Positions 11,139 to 26,300 are shown, counted from the first letter of the stretch. The stretch: DNA of 64,000 bases from Symbiodinium natans (GCA_905221605.1 CAJNDS010002443.1:188001-252000); one strand, 5' to 3'. Translations and numbers: made by a program. Notes: a model not told the origin generated them from the sequence alone.

Positions 11139-14100
11139 CTCCATGGGTTAGATAAAGTGAGTTCTCAAGTCTGCAGTCCCCTCTCACGCTCCTCACCTGA
11201 AGCCTGCAAACACCTGCATGCCTCGAGCATGCACCTCCGATAAAAGCCCCGTCATCGGCCTTCGACGCCAGGCTGTCGTCCGCACCGTCTTCCGCACCGT
11301 CGTCTGCACCTGGTGCATCATAGAGTGAAAGATGACCGGGACTCCCTTCAAGCTCGTTCAATGTGGCCCTGCCTTTGGCAGCCGAAGGAGCTGGCGGGGC
11401 CTGGAAGACTGTCCATCAGCTGCGCTGGGCTCTGCTAGGCTCTGCTAGGCTCTGCTATAAGACCAGGAGACTGCAGTTCCCGTCCGAAGGAGCCTCCAGT
11501 GGAACAGCCACTGCGCGAAGGCGCCGGGACTGGGTGCACGTCCAGGCTTGGAGCTCTTTTGGCTTTGCACGAACAAACTGAAGTTGAGGGTCTCAAGCAT
11601 CTTGCTTTATACCAGAGTAGATGTTACTCTTGGTGCACTTTACATTAAGCAAACTGAGCAACCCTTCGAACCTTTGCACACCAGCGTTCATCAGCTCTGT
11701 ACCCGACTCCCGACGTCTGACAATCGCCGCCTTCTGCACCGCCACTGTCGCAGCAGCTGCCAACACCGCTGGTTGGAAGGAAGAGACATCAGGAGCCTTC
11801 CAGGATCAGGGTATACTAACGTTTAACGGGGTCGGCTGAAGGAACTTGCCGCGCCTTGCGGGACAAAAGCCCAGGCTGCACCGGCCGTGCTCTCGCTAGT
11901 GCGGGCCTGGGCCGGTGCTGCCGGCCCGTGGAGAGGGCGGCAGGGGTCAAAGGCAGCCGATGGGACGCGGCTGGCTCCATGGCGCTGCTCTTGGATACGT
12001 ATCCACTAATATCTCTAAGCAAAGTGAAGATCCGCTTAGAATTGGCCAGAGTTTTGGTGCGTTGTAACATGTAGGGCGGTGAGGACAAGTCAGGTTGGGC
12101 TGTAGCTTTGTAGCGGCTTGCAGCGTATACTGAGCAAAAGCTTGCGGGTCCGATGAGTCCTGGAACGGCAACCTGGCAGAATTGCTCAGCCCTGAGAGCT
12201 TAAATTCTGATCTTCTCGCTTCGCTCGCTTTGCTTGCATGAACTGCCGATCGGTTTGCATGTTCCGGATAACTTCGCCTCACCCCCGGCTGTGGGCGTCA
12301 AAGGTTCTGAAAGCCCCCGCATGCCCTAAACCCTCCAGCGGTCCACTGGGGACCCTCCAGAGCCCCCCCTAACCTTCCAGATCCTTCACGTTTTTTCTGG
12401 GTTTCGGTGATGCTTTCCTTGGGCCTTGTGAGGGTTCCCTGGACCCTTTGCCCTTCCCTTGTGAACAGTCACGGCTTCGGCCCTGGAACCACTTCACAGG
12501 AGCAACTCCTCCGATCTGAGCAGGCCTCGCGTCAGAATGCTACTATAATCCTCGCAACGGCTTTGCAGCGTAAGCCTTCGGCAAAATCCTCCTGAGTTTC
12601 GTCTGGGCTTAGAAGAATGCACGAAGTCGGAGTTTCAGATTCCTCTTGTTCTAGCCTTTGCTGTCGGTCACAGGCCTGTATCCTCCTGCAGAAACTTGCA
12701 CCTGTGGACCTGTAAGCAGCCTGTGATCCCGTTGCGTCATTCAACCCAGCGGGCGTAGTGTGGCTTGGAGTGTGAATGTAACAGTTATCAACAAGAATCG
12801 GTCATCACGAAGCAATCGTAAGAAGAACCCTCACATGCCCCGTCGCGCCACAAAGGAAGCGCGCACAGCGAAAGGGACGAAGGCCCAGTCCTCCACAGCA
12901 GGCACGCAGCTTCTGCAGACAAGCTGGAGGCTTTTGGGTCTCTAAGTCAAATCGAAAATGCCCTCTGCATAAGCTCCTCCGGTGGCAGGCCATGTTCAGC
13001 AAGCAGTGGGACTGGCATGCAGCCTGCCTGTCCACGATGGTATGCTAGAGGGCGTGACTCACGCGTTCCTTGCTTGGCGAAATCTCGAAGGCTACCAGGT
13101 TGCGAAGACTGTCGCCAGCAGCACTTCAGCAGACACGCGTCTTTTCTCTTGCTGCCACTGCTCTCTGGTTCGCAAGGAGAACAGAGCACGGCGCCAATGC
13201 TCGCCGAGACAGCGCAGGCGTGCGCAGGCGCGGAAGCCCGCAAGAAGACGCAAGGCTTGCTGGAACGCTGGCAGACCTCGGACGGGGCAAGACAAGGAGT
13301 CCTGGAGGCAGGAGAAGGAAGCCATGACAAACACAATAGAAATCAAATCGTTATTAAACCGTTCCAATCGTCACATCCCTCGCGCTTTTTCTAGACGCGA
13401 ATGCCACAGAACGTGACCTGAGCACACGGCACGTTGGGGCCGACCCTGGGCAACTTTGAGCCCTAGGTGGAACAAGTTCCTACAACTTCCTGGGCACTTT
13501 CGCACTTTCGCACGTTCGCACTAACCACAGCCTTGCACAGCTTCCGAATTTATCAGAACCATATGCACTATACTCCCTATACTATGTGCCATTGCGTGAC
13601 ACTCGACGTCACCGAGTTGTGTTCTGCTTGCATAGATTTCGACTGGTTCCGAAGCCTTGAGAAACCGAAGGACCCTCCTGAAGGTGATCTCTATAAGGCT
13701 CCAAGGATCAACAGGATATCCACGCAAGGCATGCCCCTAGACCCACCGTATCCCGCGTTCGAAGTGCTGAATGGTTTCGGAGACGAGGTGTTTTTGCCCC
13801 AGTTGTGAAGGCGACCCAGCTCTTGAGTGAGTGTTCCGCAAAGCGCCACTGACGTCTTGCATTTCTTACTCTGCTTCGTACCGAAACTGCCCAGCTTGAT
13901 GAATTAGCCGCACTGAGGGTCGAAAGATGCAGGAGAGGTTTCCAGCTGCACAGCAGGGCCTCCTTCCATCTGTGGAGGAAAAAGGTTTGACCAGGTCCCT
14001 CACCAGCATGCCCTGACATTAGCGCCGCCTGAAACACGTGCTGCTTGCAGCACTTAGAGCGCAAGCACGTCAAAAAGAAGTGAGGTTGTTCTAGCCAACT

Positions 14101-14356
14101 GAGCCAGCTTTCGAATTGCCTTCTTAAAGCACCCCATAATCCTCAATCCAGACTTCCCAGCATGCCTGAACAATCTCATCTTGCACAGGACGGTGGGTCA
14201 GATTGATGTCGAAGCCAAGCACCGGCTTGCGAAATGACGCGATCAATGCCATGTATTTTTTTATTGCAGCACTGCGGCAACATGCAGCAAAGACAAGCTG
14301 CTACGCACCGGACCACGTCCAGTCAGCAACATCCTTGATCTGCAGCGTGCGGGCAT
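11139..14356. other. No recognised gene; space between the two traced genes
   Basis: This 3.2-kb stretch lies upstream of the first recognised desulfurase exon and downstream of the cotransporter stop codon. It should hold the missing 5' exons of the desulfurase, including a plastid-targeting presequence. A minus-strand frame at 11,230-11,361 with Asp/Gly/Ala repeats (GADDG, KADDG) could be part of that, but nothing proves it. No other motif was recognised. Confidence 0.45.
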
Positions 14357-17300
14357 TCAAGTGAAGGCTGTGATCACTTCACTCGATGTACCTGCCAAAC
14401 TGTTGATGCTCATGGCCGACTACATGTTGCGTGCAGAGCCGTGTCTTGTGGAAGCAAGGGCAAATGGCCGCGTGCGGCACACGCGCATTCATGTTCAGGG
14501 CTGGCAATCCTTCCTTCCCGCCTCTCACCAAGATGACGCGCTTCATGTTGGCAGTCATTGCCTCAAAACATCGCAACGGCGACGGATGGAAAGGCCATGG
14601 TGTGAATCACTTCAATGAAGGAATTCATCCACACCGCGACTTCAGGCTCGGCTGTCCTGCCTCGACCAGCTGGCAATAACCTGAGGCAGAAGACTGCACT
14701 CAGCATGCAGTCTTCCCGTCAAAGTCTTCCGTCAGACCCCGTCAGATCCCTGTCGGAACTCATCCGACGTCCCGCCAAACACTTGCGAGCGGCCAAGGGC
14801 GCTGTCAGATGGGGGCCTTGGAAGTGGCGACGAGATAGGGTGTGGTTTGAGACGGTTTCAGAGACTTGGAGATTTTATGAGTGCCCCCCCTTGATTATCT
14901 TGATTGGCATTCTTGCATACGAATTGTTTTCGAGGCGCATGTCTGGCAGGTTGGTGCACACCAAGTCTGCCGCCTCGGACTCCTAAGCTGCAAGCGCCGA
15001 CAGAGACGGCGCGATGACAGACGCTCATCGACGCTCCAGTCCTCCAGGATGACCTTGTTCAAGACCGACACCACCTCAAGCCCGAGGTAGCCCCAAAACA
15101 AGGCTCGCATGGCTTGGCCATGGCAGGGCCATGGCCACTGGCCAAGACAGGCTACGCATCCATGGGGTAGCGTCACGTTTTTCAGAATCCCAAATTGTGC
15201 TCCATGCCGTGGCTCACTGCAAGCGAAGGGGCTGACAGCTCCTCGGGCGAGCACGGCGACGTGGTGGTCAGCTGCCGTGCCTAGGAAGTCGCAGAGGCTC
15301 AGGGGCCTGCTAGGCCTGTGTGCAAATCTCAGCAATCATTGCTGCGCTCATGAGAGCTGCCAAAGAACGTCGTGCAAGAAGAGGGTGCGCTTTCCTTTGA
15401 GGGGCATGCCAGAGGTCTCCGAGTCAGCATTCATTTGAGGGCGCATTTGAGAGATCTTAAGGGAGGGAGGGGGGGGGGGCAGATATGATCCCCCTGTACT
15501 ATATGGCCATGCTCCGGCACAGGCAAGGCACACTCTCTGACGGATCTATACTTGAAGCTGGACTGTATTGCTATGTGAAGGTGCTGGGGGCATCGCAGCC
15601 ATCGCACTGGGGAACTGAGTCCGCGTCCTTCGTTGCCACTGACTTGGCGCTGGAAGTTCGCCCCGGAGATGTCAGACGTCACCCCGTTTTGGTTGGATGC
15701 CGCTGTGATGTGCCTCACACATCCATGTAGGCGATTGACTAAGTTTCTAATTTCAGTTTCCGTTAATTTACATTTTCTACTTTTGTGATTCGTTATAATG
15801 TAATCCCAAGGTTGGTCTTTAGTTCGTCTAACTTTTGGCTCACGGACAGGCATTACTGTTGTAATTTTGGTTTTTAATTCGCCCGCCAAGTCTAATCTAT
15901 TCTTTTGCCTTTAGAAATTATATGATTGTTAACGTTTACGGGGCTCTTCATGTAATATCTTCGTGAGCCCCGATAATAATATAAGCCTAACAGTCTGAAA
16001 GGGTCCACTAGTTTGTTGAACGGCACCCAACCAACATGAAATACAAGAAGACTTCCGTTCAATTCACCGGCCTGTCCGAGGAAATCTGCCTCTCATCACC
16101 AAAGTTCCTCAGCTGTCGATTCTACGTGAGCTGCTGTCAGTACATCACAATATCAGAACTCATAGTATCAATCTCAGATGAGCATCAGCTGGTCGATCGA
16201 CGGCATCATGCCTGCCTGCACTTAGGTTGCAGTTTGCTTTCAAGTGGGGGTGGAAGCGTGAAGGAACCTGTGTGCGCAGTGAGGTGGTCACGGTAACTGT
16301 TGCGAAACAACTCTTCGTCCAACAGCTTGCCAGCATCAACCAGCACAGTTCAGTCCCAAATGCCTGGCCGGTGGCTGGCGGACCGGGGCCCGGATCCGTC
16401 ATGGAGTTCATGGCCAGATTGTCCTGCAAGACAGGGTCTAATCTATACAAGGCACTCTGCCAAGGCTTTCTTCCCCCGGCCTGGGGGGTGTTCCACTCCT
16501 TGAGTCGCTCCGGGAACTGCCTGCGGTGCCTTCCAGACCTGAACCATCGAAAGGGGAGCAAAGAGATCCTGCAGAAATATGCACCTGAACGGGAACCTTG
16601 AACCTCCGCCAAGGCGCCAGGTGTAGGAGTTCATGCTCTTGCTGTTCTCACCACCGGAGCCGCCGCTCACTGCAACGTGCTGAGAGGAACGTGAAGATAG
16701 CTGGAACACCCAACCAAGGAAAAGAGCACAATTTGCAGCAATCGAAAAAGCGGGAAAGATGGGAGCACTGACATACTGCAAGCATTGTAAGATGAAAGAT
16801 GCGGTGCCTTGCTCTGTTTTGCATGAAAACCTGCTGATCAACCCCCCCCCCCCTTCCCACCTCTGGGTGCATCTTGCAAACTGTGTTTTGTTCCGAGTGC
16901 CTCGCTGGGCACGCCTCTGGGTGCGTTGTATGTTGTGTCCTGTGTCCTCCAACGTCCGGTCACTCACTCAATCCCGCTTTCCTTTATCTTGGCTGTCTTG
17001 ACTCGTTCCATCTCGTTGTTGAAGGGTGCTCGCTTTGTCTTCCATGCTCGTTCACTCACTCACTGCCTTTGCCGGAAGCTGACCGTGGAGCGGTGTCTGT
17101 TATTTAGTCTGTTCAGGTCAGGTCTTGTTTCGAAAGTCACCTGCAAGCAAAAGAGAAAGGCTTGGAAAGGGAATGCTCTTCTATGTTACGAGGCAAGTGG
17201 GGCACCTTTGCTGTCGAAAGAGCGCTCGCGCTGGAATTGGCGGCCACGCCACGTTTTCAGGGTGTCCTGCAGAGTTTCGAGCTTGCCGGCCGGGCATGTA

Positions 17301-20300
17301 AAATGCACCCAGCTACCCAGCAATCATTGTTCTAACACGCCCCTCGGGGAGGACTCTAGAACACAGCTCTCTGGGTTGGAGCTCACCGAAACTGAAGCCC
17401 GACCTCACCTAAGGCGCCTCAACTCACGAAACATCCAGAAGACCCAACCCTACTCGCCCGTCCGACAAGCTTTGCCCGCTGGTGACGCGCGTAGGTTGAT
17501 CATGGTGCTCTGCCTGGAAGTGATAGACTGGCGGACAAGGTCAATGGGTCTTCCTTGGAAAGCCTTGGTACTAGGTTTCTAGCGTTGTAAAGAGTCCAGG
17601 GATGCCAGTGGGATTGGGCACAAGCCCTTGCCGACGACCGACCAGAATCCTCAAAACGCTCCGCGCCTTCAGACGTCCACGCATTCCAGCTTCCAGTTCA
17701 TCATACCTCGGCTAACTGCGTCACCCAAGCCAAGCAGAAACACTTCTACCATCTCTGTGTCCCAACTCGCCACACGAAATTTTCCAGACCTCCGCAAACA
17801 AGGCTCACGAGATCGACAATAGCCTTACCCACTTCACAACTCTGCAGAGAGACTCACTGGGCACAGTATCGTCGGGCGGATCGTCCACGAAAAACTTCTG
17901 CCTGTGCAAAACCGGGCTTGAGCGGAACCCAAACAAAAGCTCAAACCGAAAAACGAAGTCTCATACTGTCCAGCCACGCAGTCGTGGCGGCTGTCCGAGG
18001 GGACATGCTGCCCTCGACGACTTCGTCTACAACCTGCACAGCAGACTGCGACATCCTTATCAGGACCCAGCTGCTGCCAAACCATGCGATGCCTTTATGT
18101 GGACTTCCACATTGAGCCGGAAGTCTCTCACATACCTGAAGAACTGCTGGCTTGCCATGAAATGAACGAAAGCAGGAGGAAGACAACACTGCAAACGCAA
18201 CAATTTTGAGAAATGGGGCTGGCTTCCCGTTTAGCGCTTTAGCAGTTGATTCTAGCCAGAAAAGCGCGCAAGCGCTGGGGTGCAAGTTGGAGAGAAATGA
18301 CTGGCAAAGCTGCACTCTTCAGGTACAACGCAAGTTGGAGTACGCTGCGGCATGCATGTTTCTTGCTGGCACTATTCTCCTAGGCCATTTGCTACTCGGA
18401 TGTTGTATCACGCCTTGCGTAAGTGAAGCATAGCGAAACTGCACATCTTGACATGAAAATGCAGGCACTGCCCGGCTACGGGAGCTCAGCAGCTCAACAT
18501 AATCTGTCATGCCGCTCTCCCTAGAGAGAAGCCCTAAGCCGAAGCTTTGAGAGTCCCGCATGTCCAGCTCCCGCTGCATCAGATCGACATCGTCGCCAGC
18601 CCTGCAGGTGAAGGCCCCACACATCCCGATCATCCCGAGCCCGCTTCCGGGCCCTGCGCCTCTCGTAAAGCCACTGAAGCCGCTAAAGGCCACGACTAAA
18701 GGCCACTAAGGCCACAAAAGACACTACAGCCACTGTCACCCACAGTTACAGGCCTGTAAGTCTGCTGGAGGCTCTTCGAGTAGTGCTGTCTTTCTCGCTC
18801 GCTCTCTCCCTCGGTCTCACTGTGCCTGTCCCTCGCTCTCTGCCCGCTCTCTCCCCACTCTATTGCTTCGCTGATGGCCTGTCAGCCAGCACAAAGAGAC
18901 GAATTCGGCAGCCAGACCAGACCCGGTGCTTCTTCAGAAGGCAAGGCAGCAACAACAGAACCTCGTTGCTGCCCGATGGAAACCGCTTCGTTGCTTGGTG
19001 TTGGTTGGTGTTGGTTGGCTTTGAACCTGACTTACCAGTAGCTGCCTAAGTTTTGCAGAGCATTTTGAAGCTTTCTCCTCCGAGCTTACCGGCGACGTGT
19101 CTCCGCACAACCTCATGTTCTCTCCACAGCTCTGCATCCGGCTTAAGTGCGCGACTCCGCCATCCCCGACAATCCACCAAATGTCGATGGTTCCAGTTAT
19201 TCGGGCCTTGCATCGAGCGTCGTCCCATGACACGAGGCCCGAATGCATTCGACAAAGCGGAGTGTCAGATCCAAGGCACGTCGAACTCAGGCCACTCTTC
19301 ACCCTTTGTGAGGATCATCACCTGGGGGAGGAAACGAAAGGAAACGAATGAAACGAAGACTACCATAGAACACATACATATACATGTATACCTTTGTGTG
19401 TATATGATGATGATGATGATGATGGTGGTGATGATGATGATGATTATGATGATGATTATGATGATGATGGTGATGATGATGATGGTGATGGTGATGGTGA
19501 TGGTGGTGATGATGATGATGGTGATGGTGATGATGATGATGATGATGATGGTGATCCCAGCACGCCTTCTGGAAGATCGCGGAGATCCTCGGAAAGGCGT
19601 CGTGAAGCGAACAACGGTTTGGCGAGCCCAGCTGCAGAATTACTGCACTAAGGCCAGGGCTGCACCATGTTTACCTCAGTCTCCAAAAGAGAGGATGCCA
19701 AGGATCTCCGCAACAGTCGACCAAAAAGCACCCAGAAGCCCACAGAGCGCAACACGCCACCCACGTCTTGTTTTGCCTAGTTGCAAGCTTGGCTCGCGTG
19801 TCCACCCCAGCTTTCCCAGACTGGAGAGCATCACGGGGCCAGGAAGCCTTGGCATGACGAATTCAGCTCCCACATCTCCCGCAGCACTACGCCCCCAACT
19901 TGCAAGCTGCTCAGCACTTCTGCCGCTCTCATGCTGCGGCTTCGCTGCCAGTACGCAGTTAGGCTCGAATGCCCCCAGGCCCGATGACTGCACCAAACCC
20001 GTGAGGGCCGTGGTGAAGTCCTCCTCGAACCAGCGACGAGGTGTGGCGCACCAGCATCACGAGCCCCACGAGCCCTAAACTCCCTAAACAATCCATTGAC
20101 AAATATTGACAAGGCCGGTGGTGGCTCCGAGTAGACGATCTTGCCAAAGCCATCGATCATGTACCTGACATGCGGGGCCACAGTGCCCGTTTCCCTCGCA
20201 GCGCTTCTCGAAGACAATGCGCTCGAGGCACTTCCTCAGCAGCTCTTTCACCTCGAAGTGGCTCTCTGCCACCTGGTCCGACATTCTCTCCTTGCAGCGC

Positions 20301-23300
20301 CAGGGGGGTGGTGAACGGACAACGGCCAAGCCACTATGGCCAAGGCACGCTGAGGAACAGCCCGCCCTGAGATAGAAGCTTCTCCGGGCCCTGCACAGCA
20401 CACGGCTCCACAAGCAGTCTACACATGTTTTCAGCCCACAAGCTGAAGGCACAGGCAAACCGGTGGGTTTTCTGGCCCCAACCTTGCATAATCCTTGGGC
20501 CTGGTTCCTTTGTCTCACGAGGTCAAGCACATGTGTGCAACATCCGCCTTCGTTGAACAAATGCCACCCAGCACAATGAAGCCGCGACCGTTCTTCAGCT
20601 GCGAGGCAATCTTCAGAATCCCCAGATCCGGGAAAAGCAAAGCCTCACAGGAACAGATTGAGAATCTCACGAACGTACCTCTCCATTATGTAACTCTCCA
20701 TTCTGCACAGGACTTCAGGGTCTCCAAGTCCCTGGCGGAGCCCTCGGTGGAATTCAGCGGCCTCCAAAAAACTCTCTGAGACTCTTTCGTGTATTGGCTC
20801 CATGGACCGGACACCGGACATGAACAAACCAGATGAGGAGGGAAGCGGAAGCTCAGGGATTCTGAGGGGAGGGGAGGGGCCCGTCGCAGATGTCGTGCCT
20901 CATCTTCGGCTCTGTGACAACCAGCCTGGCGTAGCAATGACCGGCAACCCATGGTAAAAGCCTTTCTTAGCACCACATTCACAAACCTCTGAAACAGCAA
21001 ATCAGGGCTGAAGGATCAACAAACGTGTTCTAAAGATCCAAACATACTTTCAGGACCGAAACACGATTTCAAGTAAGAACATGTGAACAACATCTAAAAA
21101 GCATGTGTGTATTCCCGGCAAGGTGCAGCCGTCTAAATGCTGGTTCGACGATGGGTTCCGGGACGGTTTTCATTATGACTGACACATCCCATGCACGTTT
21201 CTAGTTGAAATCGGGCTCCTGCTTCGGTCCCATGCGTTCACGCTGGCAGTGACACAAGCTCATGCCTCTGGGGATCTTGAACAATTTCATGGTCGTTTTG
21301 TGTTGGATTCCGTTCGCTTCAATAGACTTGAATGGGAACAACTCCAGTTCATCAGTTTTTCAACCGTATTGCAGAATACTCTACAGTTGTTTGTGTTTCC
21401 AGAAGCAATCACTGCTGTCGTCTGCAAACTGGAGGGCCACGGCTAACACAGTTGCGGGGGGAACTCCCTCACCCACCCCGCCTTCCAAACATTGACAAAG
21501 ACGCTTGTATTGCGTATGTCGCTCATTCTGTCGTCCTGACTTTTGTTATTCATTTCAGCGGCTCGGTCGTTCCTATTAAATGTTGCGGTTCGTTTATGTC
21601 GACCGTCATTTCTTCGTAGATTCATTTACGCACTTCCTTCTTTCCATCTCGAGGTCTTGCTCCTAGGCTTTTCTTCCAGGGCGGCGTCCTTCTCACGTGT
21701 TTATTTCAGAAGTGGACACAAACGCCCTGAAATTGCGGTTGTTCCTGCCAAACCTCTACAGTACATATAACCCCCTTTGAGGATGTAGTAACTTAGTACA
21801 GCCACGGGCGAAGCGAAGGAAAGAAGGGGGGCTCGCTCTGCTCTCTGGGTGTCAGGTGTCATCTGTGCCGAGCGGCAGCTGTGGTCGCCAGTTCTTCGTG
21901 TGCAGCTTGGCATCCATGCCTCGGCTTGAGAGGGCTCCCAAAACCCTCCGGGGGGGGCCTGGAGGGGCCTTCCCGGGCCTCTCCAGAAATCTCTCTCACC
22001 TCCACAAGAAAGGACCTTCTACAAGCCCCAACTTCGCAGGAAAGCTGCCAATCAGGATGTTCTTTGCCAGCCTTCGCTGAAGCAGAAGAGTGCCGACGTC
22101 ACAAGCAGAGTCCACAACGGCTTGCTAGCTTTGGCTGCTTTGGCTGCTTGGAGTTTGGAGTTCCGAGCCAGGACGCTGGAACTTCATGCCCTGGAAGCCA
22201 TCACCCCACTTGGTGTTTGCAGAGTTGTAGGCGGCGTAGGCAAGGATTAAGCCGCAAAAAAGGATGGCCTGGGCAAAGACAGGGGCGCAAGCCACGTTTC
22301 AAAGCCGTTTCAAGCCTGGCCGCACTTCCGAAGCGTAACTCTCTCTCTCTCCCGTTTAAACGCACCCAGAGTTTCATGCAAGTGCGAAGTCGCTGAAAAC
22401 CCTGTGACCGGAGGTGACCCTTGGCTTCTGGATGTTGAGCTGGAGGGCCGCCATTGCAATCACTGCGGCCATGGCAAACATCATCCAGACCTCAGTGAGA
22501 ACGAGTTAGGACGAGTTAGGACGAGTGATCAGCTGCATTGTGTCCACCCGTGATTTTGACAAGTTTTCGGGCTGGCCGACGATGGCTGGGGACCCGAGGC
22601 ACGAGCACAGAGGGCGGCTGCAATCAGCGAAATTGACCAGTGGTGGTATCCTGACTCCAAGTGCACTGTGTCGGGGGTAGTCGGCTAGCCGCGCCATCAA
22701 AGGAAAAAGCGTGAAATGCAACGCTCATCAACCTTCTCAATCCTTCCCGATGATGCGTCTTGAAGGATCACTGGCTTGCCGGCTGAGTTGCGGAAGGTCG
22801 GTCTCCAGTTTGGGTCACTAACGAAATGCAGGATGGTACAGGACATGTTCACCTGCAGCAAAGGCATAAAGGCAGGATAGGCAGGTTTAAGCGGGGAAAA
22901 AGCTCAAGCATTCAGCTCAGGGTGCGCAGATGGGCATGTGTGAGTGGAACCCCCGCACACCCTTCCCTTTGGCGATTTTGGTGTCTGTACAGTCCCACTT
23001 TGAACCTTTGGGCCCCCCTCCCGGGCTCATCCGCCCGCTGTCGCCTCTGCAAATACTGGCCCTTGGCCAAAGGCCCTACCCGCACAGCACACTGATGTGC
23101 GGCCAAGCCACGCAGGTGTAGCACCTGAATCCAGGCAGCTGACAAGTGAATTCTTTCAGGTCATTTGAGGTGGTGGGCTGCCGTCCATACCAGGGGATCT
23201 CTAATGAGATTTGCTCAAGGCACATCAGGAAGAACATCGTCAGCAGAGGCGCGATGGCATTCAACCTAACACCGCAAAGTGCACTTAAAAGAGCAAGCTG

Positions 23301-26300
23301 ACAACAACGAACTGCTGCACCCAATCAACCCCACGCAAGCTTCTGTGCAAGTGCACATCCCATAGCTCCGGGCTCGCCGATGGTGATGGACAAAGCGCAG
23401 AGGGCTCCACTCGCCTCAAATAAGTGCGAGAAATTGTGAGGATTGAGACTTCCAACTCACAGCCCAGTTGCCAACAGTGCCAGTCGGGGTTCTTTTCCAG
23501 GAGCCTGGAAATTGAGTGGAGGACACACGCCTAGATGTTCAAGAAGCTCACGATCATTCCAAGCCCCTCGCAGCTCGAAAAACACGAAGGATGGGCAGAG
23601 TCCCATCGCCAGCAATAGCGCTGAGGAGCTTGGTACCTGGCACACAGAGAGAGATCAAAAACAAAGCATGATTAGCACGTCCATGCCCTGCCTGAGACCA
23701 GCGAGTTTAAGCCCGCACCCAAGCTGGAAGCCATGACGCCGTAGATAACGATCTGCACGCAGGTTCCAGTGGAAAGTAGAGAAAAGGAAAAAGGGAAGAA
23801 ATGGATTAGAACTGGTTGGTTGCAGAAATGCGGAATGTTTGCTGAAAATTTGGGATTCTCCAGTTCATGTTTGACCATGCTGCCACCGATTCATTCGAAG
23901 CATTACTCAAAGGAGAGAGAGGGAAAGAGAAAAAACAGACGTTGTTCTCATTGAATCTGGTGTAGCACGGGCTTCATGAAGAACTGAGGCTCAAAACCTG
24001 AAAAACGACATAGATAGCCTAGAACCAGAGAGGCGAGCGCACCCGGAAGATGCAGGTGCTTCTGCAACTACCAGATTGCTCAGAAGAATCTCGTGCTGTA
24101 GATGGGAAGGTTGGGTGTTTTCAGCGGACGTGCCAGGTTGGATCTCATTGATTATCAACTTTGACCGTGAAAACATACAGCACGTCTTGAGTCTTGAGGG
24201 TTTAGGGTTTCCGTTCTTGTTCTCTGGCATAGCCAGCAGTTGAGCTTTAGATCTGTTCGGGGTTCATCTTGTATGAGTGATGGTTGTTGGAGACAGGTTT
24301 TGTAGGAATGCTTTTAGGTTCTGCAGACCTCATGTGACTTTAGGCTTGTAGGATCTTGTGGGATCTTGTGGGTGTGCAGAGTTTGGGGCTTAGGGCTGAC
24401 ATGCTACAAGATTAGTTGACAACAGAATCCGGAGAATCCTGCCCGTCTGTCAAGTTGGGTCCTACAAAGTCATTGTAGGACCTTTGGAAGGTGTGTGTGT
24501 GTGTGTGTGTTCTCTGCTTGTGGAACACGTAAGGTTCTTCTACCTCTGCCCCCAGCATTTCACAATCTGTGAGGTGAGTCCAAATGATCTTCAATAGCAT
24601 TTCTTGAGATTCAGCCACCCTTCCGCTTCCATCACGCCTCCAACTTAACAGCTCTCACATGCAACAAAACAAGGGCATTGCGTTCGACTCCTGCCAATCT
24701 CCAATCCACAACACTGATACCCCGCCTCCTTGAACGGAAAAGCAGAGGTTGATGCCTGCTTCGAGAACATGCAAACACACGATTCACTTACCTTCTTTCA
24801 GTTCAACAAGAGGCCTTGCTTTGGGGGTTTCTCTGGGCATGTGCTTCCGATATATGCCCTGCCCTCATGCCAGAGCTCACTCACAAGATAAAGCTGCTTT
24901 AATTGAGCAACACCAATGATAGGCAAAGGGGCAAAAAACTTGTCGTTCAGCAAGGTTTCCCGCGGAGCGCAACTTCCAAAGACCTGATCATATAGAATGG
25001 AGCAGCTTCGCAACGGATGCCTATGCCGCCTGTGCCCGTGCTCCGTTCAAGCCAGCCATAGAAGGAAGAATATACTCAGAGAGCCAGCAGAAGACACTGA
25101 GTCTGTACTTCTCATGGTCTGCAACTGTCGCTGGGCGTGTGACAAAGATGAAGGAGAGGTAGATGAAGGATGTCGATAGTTGCGCAAAGAGGGTCCTTAC
25201 ATGTCTAGCAGAAGTTCGATGTCAGTCAAAGCGCCGATCGCAGTACCTCACGTCCATGCTAGCAGCTACCATACGGCCATGCGGTATCAGGCGTCCCCTT
25301 CGGAATGGCACGAGTGGGGTCCATGAGGTCCGCCGAGCGATTGGCACCAGCCATGATCCCCGTCACTGAGGGGAAGTACAGGCCCATCATGTTCACGAAG
25401 CTATACCTTGCTTGAACCAAAATGACCCTAGAGCAAAAATCGGTCAGAGATGTCAGTGCCGCACGTGAGGTCTCAGGTCCTTGAACTAAGCCTGCTGAGC
25501 GTCTTTGTGGTGTCCTTGGGAAAGGCACCCTGAGGCGCATCCCAGGCAGAAGCCCAGTTGTCTGAAAAGGATGTCGCAGACGGACCTGCAGCGCTCAAAC
25601 AAGTGTCTTTATTTAACATTTAACACCTCTCCAAGACCATTCTGCACATTTCCGTATCACGACTCATGACCAGATCAGTTTGCTACAGTCGGCTACGTTT
25701 CTTTAAAAGCGTCCAAGCCTGTCCACGACAGCGTCTTCGCAATTGTGGAGCCATCTGCGGTGACCAAGTCTACCTCGACACGCATGCCATGCCGTAACTG
25801 CCACATCGCATCCTGAAACCACAAGGGATGCGATGCTCTGCCAAGCGTCCGTGTAGGTTGCTGGCCGCAGATCGTTTGGGCCAATCAAGCAGCCAACATA
25901 CATGCAGAGGATCACAAACCTCAACAGTTTTGCCGAGCTCAACAGGCAAAGTGCGAAGCCCTGCTGCCTGCAGATGTACACCAAGCACCGGGCAAGACCA
26001 CCATAAGGAAAACGGTGCCCAAGCGCGAGACATACCTCAGGTTGGCATGGCAGGCACATGCGAAAGGCAGGGTACATTCAAGGTCCGAAGTGCTTGATTC
26101 CGCCGAAGATAATCACCACGGCAAAGACCAGGATCAAATAGCCCGTCAGGCGCACATTGTTTAAGTCCCCAATCTCACCAATCCTGCAGAAGCACACCCG
26201 TAGAAGCATGGCATGCGACAGTGCGACCACATGAAGGAGACCAAGACCCTGCAGACCAGCGGCTGATGCTGCGGTTGTGCAATCTCCCAAGCCTCCACAC

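Noticed and set aside
24660-24720. tRNA gene (B-box-like GTTCGACTCC)
   Set aside because: No A box, no cloverleaf and no acceptor stem around it.
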